Counted from the first letter of the stretch, positions 8,443 to 16,577 are shown. The stretch: 44,711 nt of DNA from an uncultured Alphaproteobacteria bacterium (GCA_937872985.1 CALMUW010000115.1:1-44711); one strand, 5' to 3'. The notes: generated from the letters alone by a model not told the origin. Made by a program: numbers and translations.

Positions 8443-9060
8443 TCAGTCCAGCGGCACCGACAGGGCGCTGCGGTGCGAGGCGCTCTGGCGCAGCACCTGC
8501 TGGACGAAGGGATGCTTCAACAGGCGGCGCTGTTCGGCGGCGTCAAAGGCCTGATGCTGGCGGGTGCAATTGCTCTGCATCTCCTTCCACAGCCTGGTGG
8601 AGCGGCGGTCCAGGGTCTTGCAATCCGGGGCGGAGAGATGTTTCACCCGCGCCTCCAGGCCGGCGGCGCAATTGAGCCAGATACGGCGGTGGGTGTCTTC
8701 ATGGGTCTTGAGGAACTGTGAGAAACGCCGCCAGTTGCGCAGGGATTCACCCTTCAGCGCCGCCTCGTTGCGCAGCTTCGGCAGCTTGACCACGAAGTTG
8801 ATCTCGTAGCGATAGTCCTGAACCCGGCAGGTCTTGCCCTGCACCAGCTTGCCGGTTTGCGCCGAAGTGGCAGCGGTGGCGGCATAGGCGCTGTCGCCAT
8901 GCACGTCCGGCCCGCGGGCGATCATGCTGGCATAGATCTGGCCCACGCTCTCGCCCTTGATGGGATAGTATTTGTAGGTGGTGGTCTGCACCGGCTTGGC
9001 GGTTGCAGTCCCGGTCAGCAGAAGCAGGACAGCCAGGCACGGTGCAATCTTGAATGACAT
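8443..9060 (-). CDS. Secreted DUF922-type putative zinc protease
   Basis: The 205-residue protein has a Sec signal peptide (residues 1-21, ending TATA) and resembles the DUF922 family of predicted secreted zinc-dependent proteases: YKYYPIKGESVGQIYASM near the mature N-terminus, LPKLRNEAAL, and HEDTH at 120-124, which fits an HExxH zinc site. Substrate and physiological role are unknown. The start has GAGGAA upstream and fits the signal peptide exactly. It is monocistronic, convergent with mtnP and divergent from the cold-shock gene. Confidence 0.78.
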   Translation of the reverse strand: MSFKIAPCLAVLLLLTGTATAKPVQTTTYKYYPIKGESVGQIYASMIARGPDVHGDSAYAATAATSAQTGKLVQGKTCRVQDYRYEINFVVKLPKLRNEAALKGESLRNWRRFSQFLKTHEDTHRRIWLNCAAGLEARVKHLSAPDCKTLDRRSTRLWKEMQSNCTRQHQAFDAAEQRRLLKHPFVQQVLRQSASHRSALSVPLD

Positions 9061-9236
9061 CAGGGGTTCCTCAACGCTCGGGCGCACTATGGCGAAGATC
9101 GTGACGGAGTAAAGCAGTTTCAAAAAATATGCCGTCACAGTTCTTTGAGGGCCGAAGGGAAACCGTCGCGGCCAGACTTGCCGCACTGCAATAGCTGATT
9201 CGCAAAAGTAAAGAGGGGGCTTGCCGCAGGAGACAA

Positions 9237-9292
9237 CGTGTCGCATACTTGGTGACACGGGGCGGGGTCGGACAGTCCGGCCTGTGGGACTG
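9237..9292 (+). promoter_or_regulatory. Inverted repeats in the cold-shock gene leader
   Basis: CGTGTC (9237-9242) mirrors GACACG (9254-9259), and CAGTCC (9273-9278) can pair with GGACTG (9287-9292) directly before the AAGGGAG ribosome site. Such structure next to the ribosome site of a cold-shock gene could act as a transcriptional operator or an RNA thermosensor. Both readings are inference from pairing only. Confidence 0.35.
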
Positions 9293-9309
9293 AAGGGAGT
9301 CTTTTTGCA

Positions 9310-9522
9310 ATGCGCCAGAACGGCACCGTGAAGTTTTTCAATCAGGCCAAGGGTTACGGGTTTGTGGCTCCCGAGGGTGGCGGCAAGGATGTCTTCGTGC
9401 ATATCACGGCCGTGCAGCGCTCCGGAATCCCCGAGCTTACCGAGGGAACCAAGGTGAGCTTTGAGGTGCAGAACGATGCCCGCGGGCGCGGTCCGCAGGC
9501 GGTCGATCTCCAGCTCCTGTAA
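9310..9522 (+). CDS. CspA-family cold-shock protein
   Basis: Small single-stranded RNA/DNA-binding protein acting as an RNA chaperone. The 70-residue sequence is a single cold-shock domain with RNP1-type KGYGFV (14-19) and RNP2-type VFVHI (28-32). The ATG follows an AAGGGAG ribosome site with a T-rich spacer. It stands alone in a 250-base upstream region with inverted repeats that may control its expression. Which Csp paralogue it corresponds to cannot be told from sequence alone. Confidence 0.95.
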   Translation: MRQNGTVKFFNQAKGYGFVAPEGGGKDVFVHITAVQRSGIPELTEGTKVSFEVQNDARGRGPQAVDLQLL

Positions 9523-9616
9523 ATCATCGCACATATGCCTTTGCACCAGCGGGCCGCAAGCCATGGCCCGCTGCTGTCGTTTGTGGTAGGCGAAGGCCTT
9601 TGCCGGGGAGGCTGTG

Positions 9617-10276
9617 GTGGCTTGGTTCAAGACAGGTGTGGCGGCGGTCATCGCGCTGGCGTTGGCGGCGGGTGGGGCGGTGGCGCGCGGGCCGCAGCCG
9701 GGGCGGTTTGACTATTTCGTTTTGTCGCTGTCGTGGTCGCCGAGCTATTGCGCCGACAAGGGCCAGGATGACGCCCAGCAATGCGGCCCGAACCGGCACT
9801 TCGCCTTCGTGGTGCATGGCCTGTGGCCGCAGTTTCAGCAGGGCTGGCCGGAGAACTGCCAGACGCGCGAGGGCTGGGTGGCGCAGAAGACCATCGACGG
9901 CATGATGGACCTGATGCCGTCGCGCAAGCTCATCATCCATGAGTGGAAGCGCCATGGCACCTGTTCGGGGGTCAGCCAGGCCGACTATTTCCGCGCCATT
10001 CGCCTGCTGCGCGAGAAGGTGAAGGTGCCGGCGCGCTATCTGTCGCCGCAGCAGGATGTGGTCACCACCCCGGAACAGCTCAAGAAGGATTTCATGGGCA
10101 CCAACCTCGGTCTGCGCGCCGACATGATGTCGGTGCAGTGCGGCAACGCGCGCGATACGACGCGGCTCTCCGACCTGCGCATCTGCCTCGACCGGCAGGG
10201 GGCCTTCACCGCCTGCGGCGGCAACGAGGCCCGTGCCTGCCGCGCCAGGACCCTCATCATGCCGAGGGTCAAATGA
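9617..10276 (+). CDS. Secreted RNase T2 family ribonuclease
   Basis: Acid-type endoribonuclease cleaving single-stranded RNA through 2',3'-cyclic phosphates. The 219-residue precursor has a signal peptide (about residues 1-24) and both catalytic boxes: FVVHGLWPQ at 64-72 and HEWKRHGTC at 108-116, supplying the two catalytic histidines with Glu and Lys. Several cysteines suit periplasmic disulfides. The chosen GTG lies five bases after GGGGAGG; a GTG one codon earlier is too close to that site. The stop overlaps the next gene's ATG (ATGA), indicating translational coupling. Confidence 0.9.
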   Translation: MAWFKTGVAAVIALALAAGGAVARGPQPGRFDYFVLSLSWSPSYCADKGQDDAQQCGPNRHFAFVVHGLWPQFQQGWPENCQTREGWVAQKTIDGMMDLMPSRKLIIHEWKRHGTCSGVSQADYFRAIRLLREKVKVPARYLSPQQDVVTTPEQLKKDFMGTNLGLRADMMSVQCGNARDTTRLSDLRICLDRQGAFTACGGNEARACRARTLIMPRVK

Positions 10277-11004
10277 GCCTCGACAAGAAGGCGCTGGTCA
10301 TCCAGCACCTGGACCACGACCAGCCCGGCCGCTTCCTCGATTTCTTCGCCGAGGACGGCTTCTTTCCGGTTTTTGTCCGGCTGTTCGAGGGGCAGCGCAT
10401 TCCCGATTTGTCCGGCTTTGACCTGATGCTGGTGCAGGGCGGGGCGCAGAACGTCTGGCAGGAGGCGGAATATCCCTGGTTCGCCGAGGAGAAGGCTGCG
10501 ATCCGCGAATGGGTGGCGGCGGGGAAGCCCTATTTCGGCCTGTGTCTGGGCCATCAATTGCTGTGTGATGCCCATGGCGGCGCGGTGGGTCCGGCGGCGC
10601 TGGGTGAAGTGGGCGTGTTCGACATCAATGTGACGGAGGCCGGTGCGGGCCATCCCCTGATGGCGGGGCAGGGCCTGCGGCAGCGGGTCATGCAGTGGCA
10701 CCATGCCGAGGTGAAGCGCGCGCCGGAGGGAGCGGTCATTCTGGCCGAGAGCGCGCGCACGCGGATTCAGGCCGTGGCCATCGGCGACCGGGCCATCGGC
10801 ACGCAGTTTCACTGTGAACTGACGACGCAGTCCATGGCCACCTGGGCGTCGCTGCCCACGTGGCTGGCGGCGCTCAGGGCCGAACATGGGCCTTCCGCCT
10901 ATGAGGATTTCATCCGTGCCGCCTATCCGCTGATGCCGGAGATGGAACGCTTCACCCGCGGCCTGTGGCGCAACCTGATGCGCGTCTCCGGCTTCAGAAC
11001 CTGA
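10273..11004 (+). CDS. Class I glutamine amidotransferase-like protein
   Basis: The 243-residue protein matches the stand-alone GATase1 family (GMP synthase-like amidotransferases). The nucleophile elbow GLCLGHQLL places the catalytic Cys at 91, and GTQFHCELT supplies His180 and Glu182, completing the triad. It is cytosolic, with no signal peptide. The ATG overlaps the RNase T2 stop and the 3' end overlaps prmB by 11 bases on the opposite strand. The amide acceptor is unknown; such proteins may hydrolyse gamma-glutamyl compounds or donate ammonia to a partner not encoded here. Confidence 0.85.
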   Translation: MSLDKKALVIQHLDHDQPGRFLDFFAEDGFFPVFVRLFEGQRIPDLSGFDLMLVQGGAQNVWQEAEYPWFAEEKAAIREWVAAGKPYFGLCLGHQLLCDAHGGAVGPAALGEVGVFDINVTEAGAGHPLMAGQGLRQRVMQWHHAEVKRAPEGAVILAESARTRIQAVAIGDRAIGTQFHCELTTQSMATWASLPTWLAALRAEHGPSAYEDFIRAAYPLMPEMERFTRGLWRNLMRVSGFRT

Positions 11005-11881
11005 CGAAGAAAACCTCGCCTTCGCTTTCCTCGGTGTCGAGCCAGAGGAAATCGAGCGCGGGGAATTCGGCCTCGATTATTTCCCGGCCCAGGCCCATTT
11101 CACAGAGGAGCGCGCCGCCGGAATTGAGGTGCTGCGGCGCCTCGCGCAGGATGCGGCGCACGAGGTCCAGGCCGTCGGCGCCACCCAGATGAGCCATCGT
11201 CGGTTCGGCGGCATATTCGGGCGCGAAGGCGGCCACTTCCGCCGCCGCCACATAGGGCGGATTGGTGATGATGAGATCGTAGCGCCGATCCTTCACCGGG
11301 GCGAAGAGGTCGCCCTGATGGAGGCTGACGCGGTCAGCAAGGTCATGATCGCGGACGTTGATGGCGGCCACCTCGAGGGCAGCGGCGGAAAGATCGGTGG
11401 CGTCGATCATGGCATTGGCGAAAACGCCCGCCGCGAGCACCGCAAGGCAGCCCGAACCGGTGCACAGGTCGAGCACGCCGTCCACGGCCTGCGGATCGTC
11501 GATGAGATTGAAGCCGTCGCCGCCGAACAGGCCGGAAAACATGAGTTCGCCGATGTAGGAGCGGGGCACGATGACCCGCTCGTCGACATGGAAGGGCACG
11601 CCGTGGATATAGGTGCGGCGGGTGAGATAGGCGGCGGGCTTGCGCGTGGTGATCCGTGCACTGATGATGTCGGCCAGGGCCTTGCGTTCCTCCGGCAGCA
11701 GGCGGGCGTCGAGCCAGGGGTTGATGTCGTCCACCGGCAGTTTCAGGGTTTCGAGCACCAGAAAGGCGGCCTCGTCGATGACCGAGGTGGTGCCGTGGCC
11801 ATGCACCAGGCCGGCGCGGCGGAAGGACGATACGGCGTGGCGCAGGAAATCCCGGATGGTGATGAGGCTGGGGTCAGGCAT
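10994..11881 (-). CDS. prmB: Ribosomal protein L3 N5-glutamine methyltransferase
   Basis: SAM-dependent enzyme of the HemK/PrmB family that methylates a glutamine in ribosomal protein L3. The 295-residue product has a helical N-terminal domain, the SAM-binding DLCTGSGC at 138-145 and the catalytic NPPY at 207-210. The N-terminal HGTTSVIDEAAFLVL and the length favour PrmB over PrmC. It converges with the amidotransferase gene, overlapping it by 11 bases. The 24-base gap behind the MFS gene, which is transcribed the same way, suggests a two-gene operon. Confidence 0.88.
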   Translation of the reverse strand: MPDPSLITIRDFLRHAVSSFRRAGLVHGHGTTSVIDEAAFLVLETLKLPVDDINPWLDARLLPEERKALADIISARITTRKPAAYLTRRTYIHGVPFHVDERVIVPRSYIGELMFSGLFGGDGFNLIDDPQAVDGVLDLCTGSGCLAVLAAGVFANAMIDATDLSAAALEVAAINVRDHDLADRVSLHQGDLFAPVKDRRYDLIITNPPYVAAAEVAAFAPEYAAEPTMAHLGGADGLDLVRRILREAPQHLNSGGALLCEMGLGREIIEAEFPALDFLWLDTEESEGEVFFVRF

Positions 11882-11904
11882 GGTGGCTGTTTATTCCCGG
11901 GCGT

Positions 11905-13062
11905 TCAGGCGGGCAAGGGCTGGACCAGCCGGCCCCGGCGGAAGAGGAGGGCGAGGACGAGCGCGCCATAGACCACCGACAGGACCATGGGCATGGCGTT
12001 GATGCCGAAGACGTCGATGGCGGCCCCGGCCAGCGGCGGACCGATGAGGCCGCCCACGCCCCACATGGCGGCCACGGCGGCGGACCCGGCGATCATGTCC
12101 GGCCCCTTGAAGGTGTCGCCCAGCACGGCAAGGCCCACGACATAGACGCCGAAGGCCGAGGCGGTGAGGATGAGCATGAGCGGCCAGATCCAGATGGTGC
12201 TGATGAGGTGGGGCAGGGCCAGGGTGCAGACCACCGTGATGGCCGCCGTTGCCAGCGTGACGCCGCCGCGCGACCAGTGATCCGACAGCCAGCCCATGGG
12301 GTAGAAGAACAGGGTGTTGCCAATGATGGCGAGGCCGAGAATGCGGCTGGCGTCGGCGAGCGGCAGGCCGTGGCGCAGGCCGAAGATGGTGAAGAAGGAA
12401 ATGAGCACGCTGTCGAAGAGGGTGGCCGCCCCAATCGCCAGGAACAGCAGGGGCGCACGCTTCAGCACGCGGGGCATGGCCCCGGCGCTCTCGCCCTCGA
12501 AGGGCACCTCGGTCTTGAGCCAGAGCAGGGGCAGGCCCGCCAGCGCCACGCAGACCAGACCGGCAAGCCACGGCAGCCAGCCGTTGATTCCCGTCCACGG
12601 CACGAAGAGCGGCCCCATGGCGAAGGTGACGGCCAGAACCGTGGTGTAAAGCCCCATGATGCGGCCGCGGTTCTGGTCAGTGGAGGAGGAAATGACCATG
12701 GCCTCGCTGATGGTGAAGAAGCCGCCCGCGACCATGCCGAGCAGGAAGCGGACTCCGAACCACAATCGGTAATCCGGCACGGCGGCAAAGAGTGCGAGAC
12801 AGAGGAAGGTTCCGGCCAGGAGAAAGAGCGCCAGACGGCGCGCGCCGAAGCGGGCGACGAGGCGTGGAATGAGCGGCCCGGCCACCAGGATGCCGAGGGG
12901 GCCCATGGCAGTGTTGAGACCGATCAGACCGGCCCGCAGCCCCTGCTGCTCCATGAGGAGGGGCAGAAGCTGGAAGGTGAGGCCAATGGCAATGTCACAA
13001 CTGGCGATGGCCGCCACGGCGGCCAGCAGCAGCGGCCGGTTGGTGGTTTGCGGCGCGGTCAT
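11905..13062 (-). CDS. MFS family transporter
   Basis: A 385-residue, 12-helix major facilitator in the inner membrane. The loop between helices 2 and 3 reads GPLIPRLVARFGARRL, close to the MFS A-motif, and STDQNRGRIMGLYTTVLA and GWLSDHWSRGG are further MFS-like loops. The composition resembles drug or small-molecule efflux proteins of the YcaD type, but the substrate cannot be deduced. The start chosen avoids overlapping the divergent hydrolase gene; it has no strong ribosome site. The closely following prmB is probably co-transcribed. Confidence 0.88.
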   Translation of the reverse strand: MTAPQTTNRPLLLAAVAAIASCDIAIGLTFQLLPLLMEQQGLRAGLIGLNTAMGPLGILVAGPLIPRLVARFGARRLALFLLAGTFLCLALFAAVPDYRLWFGVRFLLGMVAGGFFTISEAMVISSSTDQNRGRIMGLYTTVLAVTFAMGPLFVPWTGINGWLPWLAGLVCVALAGLPLLWLKTEVPFEGESAGAMPRVLKRAPLLFLAIGAATLFDSVLISFFTIFGLRHGLPLADASRILGLAIIGNTLFFYPMGWLSDHWSRGGVTLATAAITVVCTLALPHLISTIWIWPLMLILTASAFGVYVVGLAVLGDTFKGPDMIAGSAAVAAMWGVGGLIGPPLAGAAIDVFGINAMPMVLSVVYGALVLALLFRRGRLVQPLPA

Positions 13063-13144
13063 GCGGCTGGTGTAGCGGACCCATGCCGGGCTCACAAGCA
13101 GGGGCTGATTGCACCGGACCGCGCGGGGGATTACCATCGCCGCC

Positions 13145-13804
13145 ATGTCGCGTCTCAAGGTCATTGTCGTTCCGGTCACGCCCCTGCAACAAAACTGCTC
13201 CCTGGTGATCGATACCGAAACCCAGCGCGCCGCCGTGGTCGATCCGGGCGGTGATGTCCCGCTTATCCTCAACGCCATCACCAAGGCGGGGGTGACGGTG
13301 GAGAAAATCCTGCTGACCCATGGCCATATCGACCATGCGGGCGGAGCGGCGGAACTGCGCGAGGCGCTGCAGGTGCCGGTGGAGGGGCCGGAGCGCGAGG
13401 ATGATTTCCTGCTCCAGACCCTGGCGGAGACGGGGGTGCGCTATGGCATCATGGCGGCACGCGCCGTGACGCCGGAGCGCTGGCTGTCGCACGATGACAC
13501 GGTGACGGTGGGCGGCATTGGCTTTCGCGTCATCCATGCGCCGGGCCATTCTCCGGGGTCGGTGGTCTATTTCCAGCCGGAAGCAAAATTCGCGCTCATG
13601 GGCGATGTGCTGTTCCAGGGGTCCATCGGACGGACCGACCTGCCGCGCGGTTCCTATGACCAGCTCATGGCCTCGATCCACGGCCGCATCCTGACGCTGG
13701 GAGACGAGGTGGTGTTCCTGCCGGGCCATGGCTCGGCCAGCCAGATCGGCCACGAGCGGGAAACCAATCCCTTCATCCGCGAGATGGAAGAAAGCGCGGA
13801 GTAA
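13145..13804 (+). CDS. Metallo-beta-lactamase fold hydrolase, GloB-like
   Basis: The 219-residue protein is a cytosolic metallo-beta-lactamase fold hydrolase of the short hydroxyacylglutathione hydrolase (YcbL-like) group. Metal ligands are visible in THGHIDHAGG (HGHIDH at 59-64), in HAPGHSPGS, in MGDVLFQGSIGRTDL and in the terminal LPGHG. It lacks the extra C-terminal domain of classical glyoxalase II, so thioester hydrolysis is likely but glutathione specificity is not assured. It is divergent from the MFS gene, with a short shared upstream region, and convergent with a lipoprotein gene. Confidence 0.88.
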   Translation: MSRLKVIVVPVTPLQQNCSLVIDTETQRAAVVDPGGDVPLILNAITKAGVTVEKILLTHGHIDHAGGAAELREALQVPVEGPEREDDFLLQTLAETGVRYGIMAARAVTPERWLSHDDTVTVGGIGFRVIHAPGHSPGSVVYFQPEAKFALMGDVLFQGSIGRTDLPRGSYDQLMASIHGRILTLGDEVVFLPGHGSASQIGHERETNPFIREMEESAE

Positions 13805-13822
13805 GTAATCCGACGGAAGGAC

Positions 13823-14236
13823 TCAGACCTTCATCTCGACGAGGTGTGTGCCGGCGGCAAAATAGGCATCGCCCGTGGATTTGAACTCGCCGCATTTCTG
13901 CGGCGCGCCGCCATAGGACTCGCAATATTGGCCGCCGGAGGCCGACCAGCGGCCCGTGCCTTCGCCCTTGGTGTCGTCCTGATAATTGAAGGAGCCATCG
14001 CCATTATAGGTGACAAAGCCATTGCCGCCGTCGCCGGTATATTGGAAGGTCTTGCCGACCAGCGCGGCGCTGATGTCCGAGCCCGAGAGGGCGCGGATGG
14101 GGGCACCCTGCTTGGCCGAGGTGGCGGAGGTGCCGCCATTGGTGATGCGCACACCCTTGGGGCCGGTTGAGCAGCCTGCCAGCGCCAGCGCGGCTAGCGC
14201 GGCGACAAGAATGATTGTGCTGGTGGCCTGCGTCAC
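13823..14236 (-). CDS. Small lipoprotein, paralogue of the one at 15262
   Basis: The 137-residue protein has a lipoprotein signal (LALAGC, lipidated Cys22). After a low-complexity linker, a compact domain from about residue 52 contains GKTFQYTGDG, GRWSASGGQYCES and KCGEF, with two cysteines (105 and 115) that could form a disulfide. The same domain pattern (GKSW, GKW, QLCES, TCQPF) recurs in the lipoprotein at 15262-15705. No named function is recognised. A Sec/Lol route to the envelope is inferred. Repeat A copy 2 lies directly upstream and may contain or displace its promoter. Confidence 0.8.
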   Translation of the reverse strand: MTQATSTIILVAALAALALAGCSTGPKGVRITNGGTSATSAKQGAPIRALSGSDISAALVGKTFQYTGDGGNGFVTYNGDGSFNYQDDTKGEGTGRWSASGGQYCESYGGAPQKCGEFKSTGDAYFAAGTHLVEMKV

Positions 14237-14247
14237 GGCGATCCCTC

Positions 14248-14354
14248 CTAGAGTGGAGTGCGCTTTGATTGCATCAAAGCGTCCGCTCTAACTTCTTGAT
14301 GGCGAGCAACTTTTCTGACTTTTGACGATTCCGTCAAAAGTCAGGTTGCTCTAG
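14248..14354 (+). repeat. Two-hairpin intergenic repeat, family A copy 2
   Basis: The best-preserved family A copy, bounded by CTAG at both ends. Hairpin 1 spans 14251-14288 (CTTTGAT / ATCAAAG core). Hairpin 2 spans 14304-14351: outer GAGCAAC / GTTGCTC and an inner perfect 13-bp stem, 14315-14327 with 14332-14344, around an ATTC loop. It lies between the lipoprotein start and the L,D-transpeptidase stop. Confidence 0.9.
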
Positions 14355-14454
14355 TGCGGCGCACCGAATGCCATAAGCAAAGGGGCCCCGCAAGGCCCGG
14401 CGTATGGCGGTCATGTGTGACGGAAATTCGGCAATGGGCAGGTCCGACAGAATG

Positions 14455-15153
14455 TCAGATGCCTTCGCCCGCCAGAACCTCCACCGGCGCACCCACCGGC
14501 ACCAGATCGAAAAGCTCGGCAATGTCCTGATTCAACATGCGCACACAGCCCGACGATACGGCGGTGCCGATGGACTTGGGCTCATTGGTGCCGTGGATCC
14601 GGTAAAGTGTGTCCTCGTTGCCGACGAAGAGATAGAGCGCGCGGGCCCCGAGGGGATTGTCCGGGCCGCCGGGCATGCCATTGGGCCATTTGGCGGCGCG
14701 TTCGTCGCGCTGGACCATTTCCACCGGCGGAACCCAGCGCGGCCAGCGCCGCTTCATGCCCACGCGCGCCGTGCCCGACCAGGCAAAGCCCGCCCGCCCC
14801 ACGCCCACGCCATAACGGATGGCGGTGGACTGGTCCTGCACCAGATAGAGGAAGCGGTGGGCGGGATCGACGATGACCGTGCCCGGCTTGTAGCTGCTGT
14901 TATTGGGCACGATCTGGCGCCGGAATTCGGCGGGAATGATGCTCGGGTTGACCTCTGGCACCGGAAAATCGGTCTCGGATTCCTTGGGCGGCAGCAGGGA
15001 CGGATCCGTCTGCCAGGGTGCCATCTGCGACGGGTCGGTCATGGGGTCGGCACCGCCGTAGAGCGGATGGGCTCCGGCGCGGGCGGCATGGCCCGTGGCC
15101 AACAGGGCGAGGCCACCCAGCATGAGGCGGCGCCGCGAAAACAAAGTCGACAT
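14455..15153 (-). CDS. Tat-exported L,D-transpeptidase (YkuD domain)
   Basis: Periplasmic enzyme expected to form 3-3 peptidoglycan crosslinks or attach proteins to peptidoglycan. The 232-residue precursor has a Tat signal (SRRRLMLGG, residues 6-14) ending near residue 26, and a YkuD domain with the catalytic IHGTN (His187) and SSGCVRM (Cys203) motifs. An in-frame ATG four codons earlier could also serve; GGAA upstream favours the start given. It is flanked by two paralogous lipoproteins on the same strand, suggesting a shared envelope function. Confidence 0.9.
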   Translation of the reverse strand: MSTLFSRRRLMLGGLALLATGHAARAGAHPLYGGADPMTDPSQMAPWQTDPSLLPPKESETDFPVPEVNPSIIPAEFRRQIVPNNSSYKPGTVIVDPAHRFLYLVQDQSTAIRYGVGVGRAGFAWSGTARVGMKRRWPRWVPPVEMVQRDERAAKWPNGMPGGPDNPLGARALYLFVGNEDTLYRIHGTNEPKSIGTAVSSGCVRMLNQDIAELFDLVPVGAPVEVLAGEGI

Positions 15154-15261
15154 CGGTGTTTCCATATCACGCTAACGGAATTGCGGCATCATGGTTCCGC
15201 CCCCTGGCAAAACCAAGGTGCGGTCATGGCGGTTCTGTGGCGCGAGGCTAGAGGGCCGTGG

Positions 15262-15705
15262 TTAAGCCAGGGTGAAGGTGGCGGCACCGACCTGATAGAT
15301 GTTGTTTGACCCCGAGAAGGGCTGGCAGGTCATGGCCACGCCGCCCGGCAGGAAGGGCGCGGGGGCAAAGCTCTCGCACAACTGGCCATCCTTCACCAGC
15401 CACTTGCCGGTGGTGGTGCCCTTGCCGGAGACTTCCACCAGCGAGGTGCCGTCCGAGGCATAGAGCGTGACGCCGCTGTTATTGGGGCCCTGCCAGCGCC
15501 AGCTCTTGCCGGAGAGGATGGACTTGATCTGGCTCGCGCTCATGCCCGAAGGGGCGGATCGCATGGCGGGCTCCCGCGGCTCGGCCTGATAGGACGGCCT
15601 GGAGCTGGAAAACATGCCGCCGCTGCTGGAGCAGGCCGCAAGGCTCGCCGCCGACAGCGCCACAACGGCAAATTTGGTCAATTTCACAATATGATGCATG
15701 GGCAT
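15262..15705 (-). CDS. Small lipoprotein, paralogue of the one at 13823
   Basis: The 147-residue protein has a basic N-terminus, a hydrophobic signal and a lipobox ending in SLAAC (Cys25), then a Ser/Pro-rich linker. The folded region from about residue 57 contains GKSWRWQGPN, TGKWLVKDGQLCES and TCQPF, which aligns by pattern with the neighbouring lipoprotein, including the two cysteines (110 and 127). An ATG two codons downstream is an alternative start. It is the first gene of a same-strand run leading to the L,D-transpeptidase. Function unknown. Confidence 0.8.
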   Translation of the reverse strand: MPMHHIVKLTKFAVVALSAASLAACSSSGGMFSSSRPSYQAEPREPAMRSAPSGMSASQIKSILSGKSWRWQGPNNSGVTLYASDGTSLVEVSGKGTTTGKWLVKDGQLCESFAPAPFLPGGVAMTCQPFSGSNNIYQVGAATFTLA

Positions 15706-15787
15706 GTCCCCCGAATGTCCCTGACCTCGCACTAGCATGTGGCGGGATTAAGGAAAAGGGGCGAGACGACTTACCCGCGGTTGTGGA

Positions 15788-16006
15788 TTACCGGGCGGCC
15801 GTGGCGCCGCCGGCGGGAACGTGAATGATGGCGACGGGACGGGCGTCAGGCGCGGGAGCCACAGCCACCGCGGTCACCGGCTGGCGCGTGGCGTCCAGCG
15901 CCAGTTGCAGGGGCGGCGTGCCCTGCGAACCGAAAATCGGCGACAGATCGCCCGCAATGGCGGCCTGCGGCACAAGCAGCATGACGAGAACGGCAAAACG
16001 CAGCAT
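15788..16006 (-). CDS. Small secreted hypothetical protein
   Basis: A 72-residue frame with a convincing Sec signal peptide (MLRFAVLVMLLVPQAAIAGD) and a short Ala/Pro/Val-rich mature part without cysteines. A GTG five codons upstream is an alternative start. A TTAA-N7-CTAA motif lies about 50 bases upstream on the same strand. No family recognised. The signal peptide and clean spacing between neighbours support it as a real gene, but its small size keeps confidence moderate. Confidence 0.55.
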   Translation of the reverse strand: MLRFAVLVMLLVPQAAIAGDLSPIFGSQGTPPLQLALDATRQPVTAVAVAPAPDARPVAIIHVPAGGATAAR

Positions 16007-16057
16007 TTGAAGGGCCCCCACGGCAAATCACTTTCGGTCACAGTGGGGCCACAGCCG

Positions 16058-16072
16058 TTAGCCAAAGGTTAA
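16058..16072 (-). promoter_or_regulatory. Near-canonical CtrA-type site
   Basis: On the minus strand the sequence reads TTAA-N7-CTAA, one base from the TTAA-N7-TTAA consensus recognised by CtrA in alphaproteobacteria. It sits about 50 bases before the small secreted protein gene and between it and the dCMP deaminase gene. Confidence 0.4.
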
Positions 16073-16100
16073 CGCAGGGGCGCGGCCATCTGGCTGCCCC

Positions 16101-16577
16101 TCAGGCGGCCGGGCGGCGATAGGTCGAGACTGCGATGCCTGCCTCACGCAGCATTTCCATGGAGACGATGAAGCTCCGGGCATAGGTCTGGTCCGAGGGC
16201 GGCATCTCATAGGTCTTGAGGTGGGTGATGCCGGACTGGATGATGGCGCGCACGCAATCGGCACAGGGAAAGAGATTGGCGTAGAGGGTGCAGCCCTGAA
16301 GACCGGTGCCATGGCGGGCGGCGTTATAGATGGCGTTGCGCTCGGCGTGTTCGAACCAGTGATATTTCTCGCCGCCTTCCTTGCTGTGGCGGGCGGGATC
16401 CTCGGCCTTCACACCGCGCGGAAAGCCGTTGTAGCCGGTGGAGCGGATTTCCTGGCCGGAACCGACGATGACCGCGCCCACCTTGCGGCTCTGGTCCTCG
16501 CTCCACGAGGCCACGAGATCGCAGACGGCGAAAAACCGCTTGTCCCATTTGGTCATGTCGCGCAGGTCAAAGGTCAT
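16101..16577 (-). CDS. Deoxycytidylate (dCMP) deaminase family protein
   Basis: Zinc-dependent deaminase of the ComEB/dCMP deaminase type, converting dCMP to dUMP for dTTP synthesis. In the 158-residue protein the zinc site is plain: HAE at 77-79 and PCADC at 104-108. The N-terminal KWDKRFFAVCDLVASWS and GYNGFPRG segments match the family. An ATG seven codons downstream is an alternative start. The deaminase is monocistronic or heads the transcript with the small secreted protein. ComEB would be a name for the Bacillus orthologue; orthology is not assumed. Confidence 0.87.
   Translation of the reverse strand: MTFDLRDMTKWDKRFFAVCDLVASWSEDQSRKVGAVIVGSGQEIRSTGYNGFPRGVKAEDPARHSKEGGEKYHWFEHAERNAIYNAARHGTGLQGCTLYANLFPCADCVRAIIQSGITHLKTYEMPPSDQTYARSFIVSMEMLREAGIAVSTYRRPAA

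Noticed and set aside
12208..13254. A 348-codon open frame on the plus strand.
   Set aside because: It is antisense to the MFS gene and overlaps the hydrolase gene in another frame; no motif.
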